64,000 nucleotides of DNA from the NCBI GenBank assembly GCA_018398765.1, contig JAHBMJ010000885.1, positions 1-64,000 of the forward strand, in the 5' to 3' direction. Source of the DNA: Chromera velia (taxonomy: Eukaryota; Sar; Chromeraceae). A program made the position numbers and the translations under genes. The first letter of the stretch is position 1, and every line of letters begins with the position of its first letter. Under the pieces are notes generated by a model. It had not been told where the DNA came from. It worked only from the letters and a program-made list of their open reading frames with translations, and ran no database searches. Of this stretch, positions 11,238 through 22,917 are shown piece after piece.

Positions 11238-11663
11238 CCTCGGGGGGCAGCTTAGCTCTGCTGAGATTAGCCGAGAGGCCCTCAGATCGCACGCACTCGC
11301 ATAACACATTTTTTCATTTTTAGGGGGGTGATCGGCTGTGTCTCTATCACGCGCTGTCACGGTGTCGCCGGAGTTCCAAAATATGTGCCTCAAGCAACTC
11401 ACACGGAGCCGTGATTACACATGCTTTATAATTATACTTTACGCATGCATGCCCCTTAAGTAACTCGCACGGAGTTGCTTCATATATATGACGTGCGCGC
11501 GGTCTTAAAAAGTATACTTCGTACATGTTGCCGTAGCCCCCGCCCCATTGTAGCACACAAGGCATGTCCAAGCCCCCGATGGTGTGCATCAATCAAATAT
11601 TCGCAGACTCCCTAAATGGCTCCCCAAAGCACTCACTTAACTAGTTGGGTGTATCCCGTCGAT
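11238..11663 (+). repeat. ~430-bp dispersed repeat, copy 1
   Basis: Starts CCTCGGGGGGCAGC, has the internal landmark AGCCGAGAGGCCCT, then CATTTTTTCATTTT, TCAAGCAACTCACACGGAG and CCCCCGCCCCAT, and ends CTAGTTGGGTGTATCCCG. Recognisable again at 12341-12670 (same strand) and 12684-13089 (inverted). Its ends recur near 53950-54013 and 56685-56716. No coding capacity seen; possibly a non-autonomous transposon. Confidence 0.65.
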
Positions 11664-11836
11664 ATATATAGCTCTATTTTTCAGACATTCAATCTGCGTG
11701 CGTCAGATTTTTCAATCGTAGATTCACGGCGACATACGCGCCCTCCCACCTCAATAGCTACTCTTTGTAAGTGCCCCTCAGCTACGCTTTTAAGGCTATC
11801 ATTGCCCCGGAAATATTTAATTTACTAAGAGGGCAC

Positions 11837-12258
11837 TTATTCTGGCGGACAGTCATTCTGTCCGTTTTGCCACGCCCGAGTTCCGCACCTGAGTTTCACA
11901 CTCGAGTTTCACGCTCGAGTTTCTCGGGCGCCGAGGTCCCATTTCTTGGGCGTCAGACATCAAAAACTCAGACGCGTCGGGATCTCTGAAATCTCAGGCG
12001 CGCCTGAGTCTAGAAACAGATATTATCGAGTCTGGAAATAGAAGCACCATGATGCAACTTAGTCATCAAAAATCCAGATCTCGAGCACCAATAACGAGCA
12101 ACTCGGGCGTATGCCGCCCACTGAAAAGTTTAACTCGGGCGTGCCCGAGTTTCATCACGCCCGAGTTAGCCCTTTTGCAAAGAAAAAACTTGAGCGCGAA
12201 ACTCGGGCGTAGAACTCGGGTGCGGTAAAACGGACAGAATGACTGTCCGCCAGAATAA
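11837..12258. mobile_element. MITE-like element with ~32-bp terminal inverted repeats
   Basis: The left end TTATTCTGGCGGACAGTCAT is matched exactly by the reverse complement of the right end ending at 12258; the match continues through TCTGTCCGTTTT (about 32 bp). Subterminal DNA is full of CTCGGGCGT-type motifs in both orientations. It is 422 bp with no open frame of note. Flanks (GGGCAC left, CAAAAC right) show no clear target duplication, though TTA/TAA-type targets are possible. Likely a non-autonomous DNA transposon. Confidence 0.7.
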
Positions 12259-12340
12259 CAAAACTCAAGCACTTCCAACTCCAGTTAATTCTAAGTCTAA
12301 AGTTAATTTCGCTTTCCGGGCTATTCGCACGGAATGTCTC

Positions 12341-12670
12341 AGATCAGCCGAGAGGCCTTGAGATCGTATACACTCGTATAACGCATTTTTTCATTTAATT
12401 TAGGGTCGTTTCTATTTCTGTCTGTCACGGTGTTGCCCGAATTCAAAAGTATACCCCTCAAGCAACTCATATGGAGTTGTAAGTGCATACTCGCGCGGTC
12501 CTGAAAAGTATCACTGATATACTTCGTGCGCGTTGCCGTGGCCCCCGCCCCATGCACCTATATAAGACATGCCTAAGCCTCCGATAATCCGCATCAATCA
12601 AATTTGCGGATATTTACGGACCCCCTAAAGGGCCCCCCGAGGCACTCACCCAACTGGTTGGGTGTATCTC
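12341..12670 (+). repeat. ~430-bp dispersed repeat, copy 2 (5' truncated)
   Basis: Aligns with copy 1 from the AGCCGAGAGGCC landmark to ACCCAACTGGTTGGGTGTAT. Joined head-to-head to copy 3 through a short spacer, forming a long palindrome centred near 12676. Confidence 0.65.
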
Positions 12671-12683
12671 GTATAGTACGGGG

Positions 12684-13089
12684 TGCACCTAACCAGTTGG
12701 GTGAGTGCCTCGGGGAGGTCCGCTAATTAATGTACACTATCGGGGGCTTGGGCATGTCTAAGTTGTATGCTGCCATGGGGCGGGGGCCACAGCAGCGAAG
12801 TATGCTTTTTGGGACCACGCGTGCGTCATATGCATGTACAACTCCGTGCGACTTACTTGAGAGGCACGCATACGCAAAGTAATTAAAGCATGTGCGATCG
12901 CGGCTCCATGCGAGTTGCTTGAAGGACACATTTTAGAATTTAGGCAACACCGACCATGACAGAGACAGAACCGATCCCCCAGGATTCCCCTCCCCAAAAA
13001 ATGAAAAAATGCGTTATGCGAGTGCGTGCGATCTCAGGGCCTTTCGGCTGATCTCAGCAGAGTAGCTAGAGCTGAGCTGCCCTCCGAGG
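12684..13089 (-). repeat. ~430-bp dispersed repeat, copy 3 (inverted)
   Basis: Inverted relative to copies 1 and 2, from ACCTAACCAGTTGGGTGAGT to the GAGCTGCCCTCCGAGG end. Together with copy 2 it makes a large inverted repeat. Confidence 0.65.
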
Positions 13090-14580
13090 CGATAGTAAGA
13101 TACACGAGAGTGCATGGCCGAGCGCTCGATCATTGTGTACGCGTGCTGAGGTATTTTGGATTTGTTAATTACTTCGCGTACAAACGGAGTAGTGGCGCCG
13201 CTATGGCAGAAGTACACATTTTTTATTTTTTTTAACAAATTTTATGTAGGGTTTATTCATGCATGAAGTCTGAATTCCTAGTTTGCGTTGAACTAATTAA
13301 TTTTTAGGCCGTTTAAGCCCACTTGCCCTCCTCAGCGGGGGCCTGTAGTACAGGCCCTGTACAGCCGCCAGTACACAAATTAAATTTATGTTTTATCACT
13401 ATGTTAGTCCCACTCTGCATAATCCCATAAACCAAAATGTAAGACGCCGTCAGTAATTTTGACACTCGTCCTGATATGTCCTGGCTAGTCTTGGCATAAA
13501 TTCGAGTTACAAAATAGCCAAACCTAACGGTTCATCATCGAATCATCGAGTATAGTAGAGTATAGTGAGTTTTTTGAATGCTTGACCACTTTCCTTAGTA
13601 TTCTTTAGACAGACCCACGAAGAGAAATGTTATGTTCTACCGCGATGATTCATGTAATTACAACATATTTTCAAGGTAGTACACTGCGTACAGACAAATA
13701 CGAACAAATTCATGGTCACGGTATGAGGAGTACACATTAATTTTTCCCCACTTATTCTGTATATTAATGTGTGTGAACATACGTATATCATGAACATACG
13801 CTGGCAGAGAGAGTGAAAGAGAGAACAGGAATCGGTGAAAGGGTCTGCAGAGCAAGATGGACTGCTGCAGCTGGGGGAAGAGACATCGGGGAAGAAGAGA
13901 CATATGTAAGAGAGCTCGTTTCATTTATTGTGGACCGGGAGCCGAAGAAGGTAAGTGCACTGATCGAAGCTTGTCTGAAATGAGTACACGCGCGTCTTGT
14001 GTAGTTGTTCAGCCTTTAGCTTCAGCCTAGGCTGCGGAGGGTCGTGGTTGTTCATATTCAGACGGATGCAGGCTAAACTACGGCGGTTTGCTCCTTTTGT
14101 TTACAACTGCATGCATAGGTTGCCATTTGTCTCTAGTTTCAGAGACCCTAGGCATAACCACAATTAAGTAAGTAAGTATCGTCTATACAGTATAGGATAT
14201 AACAATATATTGAGAAATAAACAATTCATATCATGGGCAAGATCACAGATTTAACTTGACTAAACTTGATTACAGCGCACTAGAGCTTTAAATTCCTGAT
14301 AGCTTACCAGCTTTAACCACGCAATTCTATTCACTTCAATTTAACACACAATCATAAAACTGGTGAGAAAACAAGATACAAGACTTAAATATGATCGACA
14401 TTGGTTTGCCAAGTTTCGCGAACCTTTGCTCGAAGACAAGACTGCGAACCTAGCTGCAAAGTGCGAACCAAAGCAGCACCAACAACACCGGCCTAAAGCA
14501 GCAGTGAGACGTGCCTGCCTGCATAGTTCTGTTCTGCAATGGAGAATCAACCGCGTCTGTCTTTCTTTCCCCGGCCCTCT
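13090..14580. other. Non-coding stretch
   Basis: AT-rich DNA without a supported gene or RNA. The short palindrome-rich segment GTAGTACAGGCCCTGTAC lies near 13346-13363. It would be 3' flanking DNA of the ZIP gene beyond any UTR. Confidence 0.4.
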
Positions 14581-14599
14581 CTGTCTCTCGCCCTGGTTG

Positions 14600-14601
14600 G
14601 A

Positions 14602-14662
<61 letters not shown>

Positions 14663-14674
14663 TGTGTGTACGTT

Positions 14675-14710
<36 letters not shown>
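14600..14710. repeat. (CT)n(GT)n compound microsatellite
   Basis: A CT run of about 45 bases is followed by a GT run of about 65 bases, about 145 bases downstream of the ZIP stop codon (gene on minus). All reading frames here are simple-repeat artefacts. Confidence 0.9.
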
Positions 14711-14711
<1 letters not shown>

Positions 14712-14854
14712 ACGCTCATCGAGCGGCTCTTTTCTCCTCTGCGCCTCCCCCCTTTCTCCAGGGTCGGGAGTCAACCTCTGAAGGCCATCAATTCATGAAC
14801 GTTCTGCCTTACCCACAAAAATAGAACCCTCGATCGTTTTTGTTCCTCTTTCTT

Positions 14855-16960
14855 TCAAGCATCTACTGGGAAGAGCTGAAAGAGCACAAGAGAAAAAGCC
14901 ATCACAATCATGCCCAGAAAGAAACACCGAGATGTCAACCAACCCTTTGTGGGATCATACGAAATTGCAGTGGGCAACAGTTTTTCGATGACAATGTATA
15001 CCATCAACCCCCCCACTAACCCAAATACAACCGAAAACGCAATCTCTGAAAATCCCCCAGATGCCAGCATCACCCCATAACCAATTGCCGCACCCAGAGG
15101 TTCCGCCAAACCCGAAATCATAGAATACCCAAACGCCTTCCACCTCGATCCACTCCCATAGTACACGGGGACAGCCACCGCGATGCCTTCCGGGATGTTG
15201 TGAATTGCGATTGCAATCATCAACCCAATCCCCACTCGCACGTCCACCAAGGCCGCAACAAAAGTCGCAAACCCTTCTGGCATGTTGTGCGCTGCAAGTG
15301 CTAAAGCGGAGAAACAACCTAATTTTGTCAATGCCTGAGTGTGTTCGTTCTCGAAAGTCATGTCGACCGGGGATGAATTCAAACGGCCCTCCCCCTCCCC
15401 TCCGTGATCACTGCTGAGCGTCCCGTCATGTCTATGTGCGGACCCCGCAGGAGACTGCAACGCTTCAGCAGTGACAGAAGGCACTCCCCTTTCTGCCTCT
15501 TCCACGTGTGTGTCAGAGGGGTCGACCGGTGTCTGTGCCGTCTGAGCGGCAGCAGGAGGTAGAATGGGTCCAACTAGACCTGTGGGGTTGCTTCCCTCCC
15601 TCTGCGGGTCTCTTTCCCGTTCTCCTTCTGCTTCTTGAGCGGCAAGAGGGGACGGCTGTTCACCCTCTCCTGTCCGGCTCTGAGCGTTCATTACCGTCTG
15701 TGCTCCTACTGCTGGAGCAGGCAATGGAATCATGGTGTTTGCCTCCCTTCGCACTTCCCTCTCCTTTTCCTTTTTCCTCTTCAGGGGGCCTTTCCGGTGA
15801 AAGACGATCTCCGAAATCCAGTTGAGCAGGATAGAAAGGCCAATCCCCCCAAAGAAGAGGAGGGTCGCGTAGACATAAGACATGTCCTCAGGGACCCCCC
15901 CTTGGATCAGACCCTCTTGGCCTTTCATGAAAATCTCCAGGAAGGAGACGTACAGCATAACGCCTGCATGCAGAAGGAAAGGAAAGGAAAGGAAAGAGGT
16001 GGCGAGACGCAGCAGGAGAGAAGAAAAGCAATCAGCGTTTCCCCTTCGCCATTCTGCAAGCACAGCCATCTGCTCTCTCCAAACTGTTCCTATCAATGAA
16101 CCATTCAGCTCTTCCATGTCTGTCCATTTGCGTCGGGTCTGCCTGCTTTCCGCCCCCTTGTTTTCTCTTTCTCACAGAAGGCCAACTGGTATGGGGGCCA
16201 AGAAAGGATCGATTTCCAGAGGACCACAGCGGTTAAATAAACAGACAGGCAGACTGTGTGGCTTTTTCAGACAGACTATATGGTTTCTTTCCCTCATTTT
16301 CTTCATGAATTCAAACAGAAAGACAGACAGATAGACGGTAGGTTTCTCGGCAGACAGGCGAAGAGACAGACAGACAAACAGACAGACTTTGTGTTATTTC
16401 TTCTCTTCTCTTCTCTTTCCCCTGACTCACCAGTCTTTCTTTCTTACAGAGACACCGTACCATTCTTTCTTTCTCCTCTGTGTGTCACACAGGCAAACCG
16501 GGCGGCGGACAGAAAGAACTATATCAGTCTTTCGTTCGCCTGTATCATCCATTCTGACAGACAAGACAGACCGAAAGGATGAAGAAGAGGCGAGAGGACA
16601 CCGTAAAGACGGGCAAGAAAAGATTGTACTGCAATGAGAGACTGTTTAGGATGGAGAGAGGGAGGTTCACAGAGAGGCAAAAGTGAACGCACGAAGGACT
16701 ACACGAATGCGCTCCAAACACCGACCTCCTGCCAGGGAGAGGCAGATCGTGAAGATCCTCTTGTCTTCGAACTTCAGGAAGAAAGAGATTGCAGCGCCAA
16801 TGCCGGTACAGAGTCCGGCAACAGTAGTTAGAAGAAACGCTGTGCCGACTCTCTCGGGAGACAGATGAATGTCGTCATTTGTCTCCATGCTTTCTTGGAG
16901 GCGTCTGAAGAAGTCGCTGTTCACTTCAGCACGATGGATGCTTCTCCAGAAAAGCGCCAT
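14855..16960 (-). CDS. ZIP-family divalent metal transporter (two exons)
   Basis: Exons 16960-16726 and 15963-14855 join in phase 1 (donor GTCGGT, acceptor ATGCAG) to give 447 residues. ZIP proteins move Zn2+, Fe2+ or Mn2+ into the cytosol. The junction recreates the family motif SLAGGVMLYVSFLEIF in TM2. After TM3 comes a long low-complexity cytosolic loop (about residues 145-300) rich in E, G, S, P and A. The metal-site motifs HNMPEGFATF in TM4 and HNIPEGIAVAVP in TM5 are both intact, followed by SGLAEPLGAAIGY and C-terminal TM segments ending LFQLFPVDA. The two HNxPEG motifs suggest the GufA/ZIP11-like or ZupT-like branch. The ATG at 16960 is preferred to an in-frame GTG nine bases upstream. 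The gene diverges from the gene at ~17.5 kb. The intron is 762 bp. Confidence 0.9.
15964..16725 (-). other. ZIP gene intron
   Basis: Begins GTCGGT and ends CATGCAG. Rich in AGACAGACAG and TTCTTTCTTT tracts, with no other gene inside. The junction phase and restored AGGVMLYVSF motif support these borders. Confidence 0.85.
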
Positions 16961-17207
16961 CGTGCCCACGAGCAGAAAGAGATGTCAGACGAGCGATCAA
17001 CCTGTTAACCAGGGAGACGGAAAGCAAAAACGCAGCAATTCAAGCAAATTGGGATCGCCTGTTTCTGATGCAACGCTTCATCGTTACCACCGCAATCGGC
17101 CGAAGATGAAGCGGTTGTGAAGCTTCGGAGGCTTCGGAGGTTTGACATTGAAACGTGAGCTGAGTGGTCGACAAAGGCATGCCTGAGCTGTCTACACGCA
17201 GTTCATT

Positions 17208-17284
17208 CGCGGGGCCGGGGCCGCGGCCGCGCGAGCGCGCGCGCGGCGGCGGCGGCGCGAGGCCCCGGCCGGCCGCCGCGCGTC
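17208..17284. promoter_or_regulatory. GC-only island in a divergent intergenic region
   Basis: About 77 bases almost purely G and C, built of GCGGCC, GCGCGC and GGCCGG blocks. It lies about 250 bp upstream of the ZIP start codon (minus) and about 200 bp upstream of the first likely exon of the plus-strand gene. A second island of the same kind lies at 40549-40612 between another divergent pair. A role as a bidirectional promoter core is inferred. Confidence 0.45.
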
Positions 17285-17486
17285 ATGGTACGTATACGTA
17301 TCCCGCCGATCTGTTTTCACGATTCTGCCAGTGGTGTCAGAGTCTCTCTGGTCACGAGTCTGGTGCCACACTGCAGCCACACTGCCGCAGGGTGCCACCA
17401 TCAGCATGCAGTGATACGTTGCCGAGGCGGCAATATAGCGAGCTCAAAGCACTCTCCAGGCAGACTCAACTCGGAAAAGAACGGGA

Positions 17487-20470
17487 ATGCGCTTGTTGGC
17501 TTTTGGCTTTGCCGTCTCCGGAGACGGCTTTGTCCCCTCAAACATTCTTGGGGGGGCGCCTTCCTCTTCCTCACTTCCTGCAATCCAGGTCCAAGACGCA
17601 CCCTCCGCAACCTATCTTGAAGCTTTATTTGCAGGCTCAGAAGGACCTGGGGCTTCTGAGGTTCCGTCCTCAACTGCACTTCTCTCTCTGGACACTTCGA
17701 CCAACAGCCCGCTCTTCTGGCTCAAGTACAGGTGCGCATCAATTAGTATTCACTGCTTTCACGCTGTCACCGGCTGCCCTCGGCCATTGGCCACCACTCT
17801 CCCGTATCCATCCTGCAGGGAAAAGCGATCCGCCACTCGAACCTTCCCCTTCACTACTCGTTTATTTTTGGGTTGGCTGTTCTGGTCTTCCGCTCGTTTG
17901 AAATTGCTGGGGGGTAATTGACATTAATTGAGCGTGTGAAACGAGAGCTTGAGAGGCGAGCCTTCCTTTTTCATTTGACCTTTTGCGAAATGTGGATTGA
18001 TCTGCCTTTCATTCTTTTGCAGTTCCTTCTTTGAACGTTCAAAGAGTCGCCCCACCCTCACAGCGAGACGCTGTGACTGTTTGGTTTTACGCGAACTGCC
18101 CTGTGCGGCCTGTGTCTGTCTATACACTCTTCCTTTTTTGCCAATGCAGGGAGTCATGTGCCCCCGGAATCTGTGTGGAAGGCTCTCTTGTGGAACTGGT
18201 GCGACAGTGGGACCTCCCGTATTTCGTTGTGCACTGGTCGGTTCCGTGTCATTCTGTGTAACACTGTTTGGCCACCTGCCTGCCGACCCATGTGTGGAGG
18301 TCTGTCCCGTCCATCTTTTGATACATATCTGTCCATCTATCTGCCTTGGTCCGTCGATGTGTCTGTCTGCTCGATTCTGTCTGCATTGTCTCTCCCTCTC
18401 CGTGAACACGCGCGCGCGCGCGCGTGTGTGTGTGTGCGCGTGTATGTGCGTGTGTGTGTGCATGTGTAAGTACATGTGCAAGTGTATGTGCAAGTGCATG
18501 TGTGTATGTGTGTGTGTGCGCGCGCGCGCGTGTGCATTCATGTCTATGTGTTTCTCGTTTTTCCGTCTATAGGCCGGTGAGAGATTTTGCCGATCTGCCT
18601 CAAAGGCCGTGTCTTTTCGCAGTCCTTCACTTCTTTCGATCTGTTGGGATTTTGCGTTATTCCTTCTGGTCCCCTCTCGCTGCATGCATGGCTCTCACAC
18701 TTCCTCAGCCGCTTCCACCTCGCGTGGGATAAATTCTCCCTAGTCAAAAGCGCAGAGTCTCTGAGCCGTGCTGACACTTTCGCTCGCGTCTGAACGATAT
18801 TTTTTGAAAAGAGGCTGCCGGTTGATGCGGTCTTTGTTTTGTATGTCCTGTTTTCAAATTCATTCATTCCACCTCCAGGGGTCACCCAGTTGTAGCCCTC
18901 CTCTTTGTTGGTCTCGTTGGCGGTCTCGGTGCGCGGTTGGGTCTGGAAGCGAGGAGGGCTCGCGAGGCGTTTGTCGCTGAGCAGGAAGAATGCAGGAAAG
19001 AAACGGAAAGAAAAATTCAAGAAGAGGGAGAAATATCACCATCGCCATCGCTTGAAAGTCACGCGCCAGGAGACCTTATGGACACAGAGATGTGGAACGA
19101 GGTCAGTCACTTTATGGATGACGCATCCAATGTGAGGCAGAGAGAGAGAGAGAGAAGTTAAAGAAGAAGAAGAAGAAGTGGGTGAGGGCCAAAAAGGTGA
19201 ATCAATGTACGTTTTGTTTCCCGTTTTCTTCGTTTTTTCAGGTTTCTCTGGAGGGAGGGCGGAGTAAAAGCAGAAGAGAGATGCGACGTTCGTCGCGATC
19301 TCCTCCCTCAGCATCTTCTCCCTCTCGTAGTCCTGTCAGTCACTCGACGTTGATGCAGTTCGCCCTCTTCTCCCTCCTCTTCGCATACCAGTCGGGGCTT
19401 GGCTCGATGCTTCTTCAGAGACAGCCTTTGGGGGACTCGGCACACGCTTTTACGGGTGGGTAATGTCTTTCTTTGTCTTCGGTTCATTGCACTCATACAT
19501 GGGCATCGTGCTGTGCGCATATGTTCATTGTAATAACATGCACACACATGTGCAAGTATCTGCTGCTCTCTCGCGAGCAGTCTCGAAGGGACTAGCTCTT
19601 GGAAGGAAGGAAGATACAAACAAGCCTTCAGGGGACAGTCCTCGGACCCCTGCGTGAATAGTGACTCGGGCTTGAGAGGGGGGGCCGAGGGGTGTCGGTT
19701 TTCTATCCCCTTCTGCAGTCAGTGAAGACCTGCCCCGCAGTTCCGTCTGTCTGTCCTCAGTCTTTGCTAAAGCAATGCGTGTCCGTCGTTGCGGTGCGAT
19801 GGGCTCCTAGGAGGCTCTGGAGGGCGTGCAGGCCTGCTGAGGGCCGGTATGGATTTTTCTTCCTTCCTTCCTTTTTTTCTCTTTTCAATCGAGTGGGCTT
19901 CGACTGTGTTCTTTTTTCTTCAGGCCGCTTCTGCTGTTGTGCATCTGGAGCCAGCTGGGGATGGTTTGTCTTTTTTTCTTCTTCTTCTCATTCGATATAC
20001 ATGCATGGTTGGGTAAATGTGCACGCACAGTGTACGTTACTTTGAATGTTTACTGGTTCCGTTTCTTCTGACCATTCAAGTTTCCGGATCCGTGAATCCG
20101 GTCTTCCACGGTGAATGTGATGGAGTGAGTCGTTTTGTTGCTGTCTGTCCTCCTTCTTGCAGCTCTGATTTTCACTGGGGCCTTCGGTGTCCAAAGTTTT
20201 TTGGGCTCTTTGGTGGATTCCTCAAAAAGGGCACTAGCAGTGAGGGGAGGGAGTCTAAACTCTCCCATGCGCCTGTCTTCTGAAAAGGAAGGAGAACGGT
20301 CACAGAGGTCTATGGAGTCTCCTCTACGTGATGCACACTTCTTTGTTGGGTTGATCGTGAGTGCCCTCTTTGCTGTGCACACTGTGAGTGGAATATTTTT
20401 GGGTGTTTCTTCTCAGTTTGACGATGCAGTCTCCTCAGCAGTCGAGGTTTGGGAAAACGAAAACATATGA
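17487..20470 (+). CDS. Multi-exon membrane protein, family not recognised (model incomplete)
   Basis: Well supported exons are 18879-19131, 19242-19455 and 20163-20470. They join in phase 0 and phase 1 and end at a TGA at 20468. Their hydrophobic segments include VVALLFVGLVGGLGARL, FALFSLLFAYQSGLGSMLL, ALIFTGAFGVQSFLGSLV and FFVGLIVSALFAVHTVSG, so about four membrane helices are expected. A charged stretch (AFVAEQEECRKETERKI) and an SR-rich stretch (RRSSRSPPSASSPSRSPVS) lie between them. Likely 5' exons are 17487-17731 (ATGCGCTTG start, ends phase 2) and 17819-17913 (phase 2 to 1). The segment 18022-18878 must hold one or more further exons that I could not fix, and a small exon near 19810-19845 is possible. 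I recognise no family. The gene diverges from ZIP and shares its GC island. Confidence 0.5.
18409..18535. repeat. (GC)n/(GT)n compound microsatellite
   Basis: CGCGCG, then GTGTGT and GTGCATGTGTAAGT variants, then GTGCGCGCGCG. Probably intronic within the plus-strand membrane-protein gene. Confidence 0.85.
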
Positions 20471-21309
20471 ATGATGACAACAGGAAATTTCCAAGGCAAT
20501 TCTCTCTTAAATGTTGTCGCTATTAAAGAAAGTTTTCAGTATAGTTTGGAGAGCTCCCAAGAAAGCTTTTGTTACATTTGAATACAAAAGAAAGACAGTA
20601 CGTTACTGTACGTATACTTGTACGTATACCGTCTCCGATAGTCTCCGATTTGTAAATATATAGCTGTTGGGCTTACTTAAATTCATTATATGTGAAGAGA
20701 ACTAGAATGGTCCAGTTAAGGACATCAGTCTAGTCACTTACACGGTTCTCTATACAGGAATAATAATGCAAGATGTTTGTCCAGCTTCTGCTCTCATCGA
20801 TCGAGAGTTGTTCCATCGAATCACCCTGAGTATTTCACTAAGCAATTTTACAATATGGATTGATCACAACATGGATTGACGCATGCATTTTCTCCGTCTC
20901 CGTAATGTCTCAAGCCGCGCCGCACTGATAGGCAACGCAGCAGCACGGGACCGGCCAAGTCGGGCCGACCAATGCACGCCCGCCTCCTCTCTATAAGTGG
21001 CTAATTACAATATATGATATAATTCAGTGTACGTTGGGATCGATCGGTAGGCTGATTGACAGACAGTTGGAGGTCTGACAAGGTTTGACTCCATACATAG
21101 ATTAGGAGGAGTGTCAGTCAAGTACCCAGGACAATCACCAGACGAATACAACGACCACACTCTTTGGGTGTGAGTATTCACATCAATCGATCAATCACTG
21201 CACACCATGGAATGCGATAGGGCCACACGTATGCCGGTTGGGGCCGACTAACAGGTAGTGCAGGGGCGGCGCGCTGCTTGTACCACTACGGACGAGGCTG
21301 CCCCGCGTA
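20471..21309. other. Non-coding stretch
   Basis: 3' flank of the membrane-protein gene. AT-rich, with no gene or RNA recognised. Confidence 0.4.
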
Positions 21310-21324
21310 GGACTGGGAAAAGGT

Positions 21325-21418
21325 TCATTGAAAAAAGGTTCAAATCTGAAAAAGTGAACCTGTTGAACCTGTTTTGAACCTGTTGAACCTGTTAAACCTG
21401 TTTTGAACCTGTTTTGGA
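21325..21418. repeat. GAACCTGTT minisatellite (left block)
   Basis: Direct repeats of a 9-15 base unit (TTGAACCTG, TTTTGAACCTG). A related block with GAACCTTGAACCTT units lies at 22088-22160. The ~0.7 kb between the blocks may be one element. Confidence 0.6.
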
Positions 21419-21479
21419 GGCCAGACGCGCGGCCACTGGCACAAGGCCGGCCAGGCCCTCCGAAGTGGACGAGAGGGGG

Positions 21480-21660
21480 GTTGAACAAGAATGTTGCTCC
21501 TCATGCAAAGTACAAAGTAGGTGACACAATATTGCCAATTCACATGATCGGGTGCACTGATGAGTATTCGAAAACAGAGTTTCAATCCGATTTTATGTGG
21601 CAAAAGGTTAGAACAAATGCAAACCCAGATGTTTGGGTGCTACCCGCGGTAGCTGGGAGC
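21480..21660 (+). other. Short open stretch of unknown nature
   Basis: Reads KNVAPHAKYKVGDTILPI, then HMIGCTDEYSKTEFQ and DFMWQKVRTNANPDVW, then degenerates into Gly/Gln-rich low complexity. The mixed composition is more protein-like than its surroundings. It could be a fragment of an old gene or transposon, with no family recognised and no splice context fixed. Confidence 0.2.
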
Positions 21661-22087
21661 GGTGGGGGCTATGGGGGGGAGCAAGGGGGGGGGCAACAGG
21701 CCGGGCCGGGAGCAGCAGGTCAAAGAGGCGGCGGTGCACAAAGAGGGAGGGAGGGAGTGGGGGCCGCGGGGCAACCGGTGAGCAGATAAAAGAAAGAAAG
21801 AAACGCTGTGACGGTCTTATATTGACTAAATTATCATGATTGATACGATCACATAAATTTAATTATAGCATTTTCCAATTTTTTCAGGCTTTTTTGATTA
21901 CTAATTTTTGACTATAAACAGTGAATAACTTGAGACTAGCACCTAATGTGAGCGTAAATATTGATTTAAACTATTTAAGAACACTACTAAGGCATAGATT
22001 CTATAATAAAACGTTCTAAAAATGCATTAAAACCTAATTTAAAGGCATAAAATAACATAAAAAAATAAGGTTTCTATTAATTAAAAG

Positions 22088-22160
22088 TGAACCTGTTTTT
22101 GAACCTGATTCAGGTTCATTACTTCGAAGTGAACCTTGAACCTTGAACCTTGAACCTTTT
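22088..22160. repeat. GAACCT minisatellite (right block)
   Basis: Units GTGAACCTG, GAACCTGATTCAGGTTC (palindromic) and CCTTGAACCTTGAACCTT. Related to the block at 21325-21418. Confidence 0.6.
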
Positions 22161-22394
22161 CCTAGCACTAGCCCCGCGATGCAGGTAAGTCGGATGGTAT
22201 AGGTGTGAACTGAAGTGGTTGAACCGTGGTTCACAACAATATGATTGATGATGAATCTAGTGATGAATGAAAGTTTATTAATACGCTGTTGGGCAACTTG
22301 AACACCTTCCATCTCTACGCAACTAGTATACAACTGACAGTGTTATTGACACAACATTCACACACACCTAACTACATTGCTAGCTACATTGTAA

Positions 22395-22520
22395 CACTCA
22401 GCACCTTAGGTTCGGCAGTCTAAGTTCTATTTGATCAGTCTTTGACTCTTTGTGGTTCAGTCGTCTATGCTAGTGAAGATGAGTACACTGCTTGATCCTC
22501 CCATTTCTCCCCTTTAGCCA
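22395..22520 (+). repeat. Dispersed repeat, copy 1
   Basis: TCTAAGTTCTATTTGATCAG, a CTTTG stretch, GGTTCAGTCGTCTATG, GATGAGTACACTGCTTGATC and CCCATTTCTCC. The same sequence with substitutions lies at 62865-62955 on the same strand. Non-coding. Confidence 0.6.
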
Positions 22521-22641
22521 GAGTCACTACTGGCAGAGTGGCCTCGCATGCTTCTAATATACGCACTTGCTGCCTAGAGGTGGGTGCTTAATCACTTATG
22601 CCCCGCAGTTAGCCTTAGAGTCGGGCCTAGAGTTAGCCAGA

Positions 22642-22916
22642 TGTTATGGATCATGAATAAGAGAAACACTAAGCCCTTCGATAAGCAAGATCGACCTAAT
22701 AGTAAAAGGGTCCAATACAGAGTGATTGATTCAATACAGATGCGTGCTTATTATTGACAGTAATTTTCAGATACAGAGAATGGACGCGCATATATGCTGC
22801 CTGTTATAGAGAGAAGGCAAGCCTGAAGGAAAGGTGCCCTCCCTAATAGACCTCTATGTGTAAGATCGTAAAAGCACGTATCTGAGCCCTATAGCTTCCG
22901 TAGGCCAGATGGAACA
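22642..22916 (+). repeat. 5' LTR of the Ty3/Gypsy fossil
   Basis: Begins TGTTATGGATCATG and ends GGCCAGATGGAACA. 275 bp, the same length as the 3' LTR, and preceded by the CCAGA target duplication. Confidence 0.92.
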
Positions 22917-22917
22917 G

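Noticed and set aside
14450-14824. Several frames across the CT/GT repeat (Ser/Leu- and Val/Cys-rich)
   Set aside because: Pure simple-repeat translation with no splice or family support.
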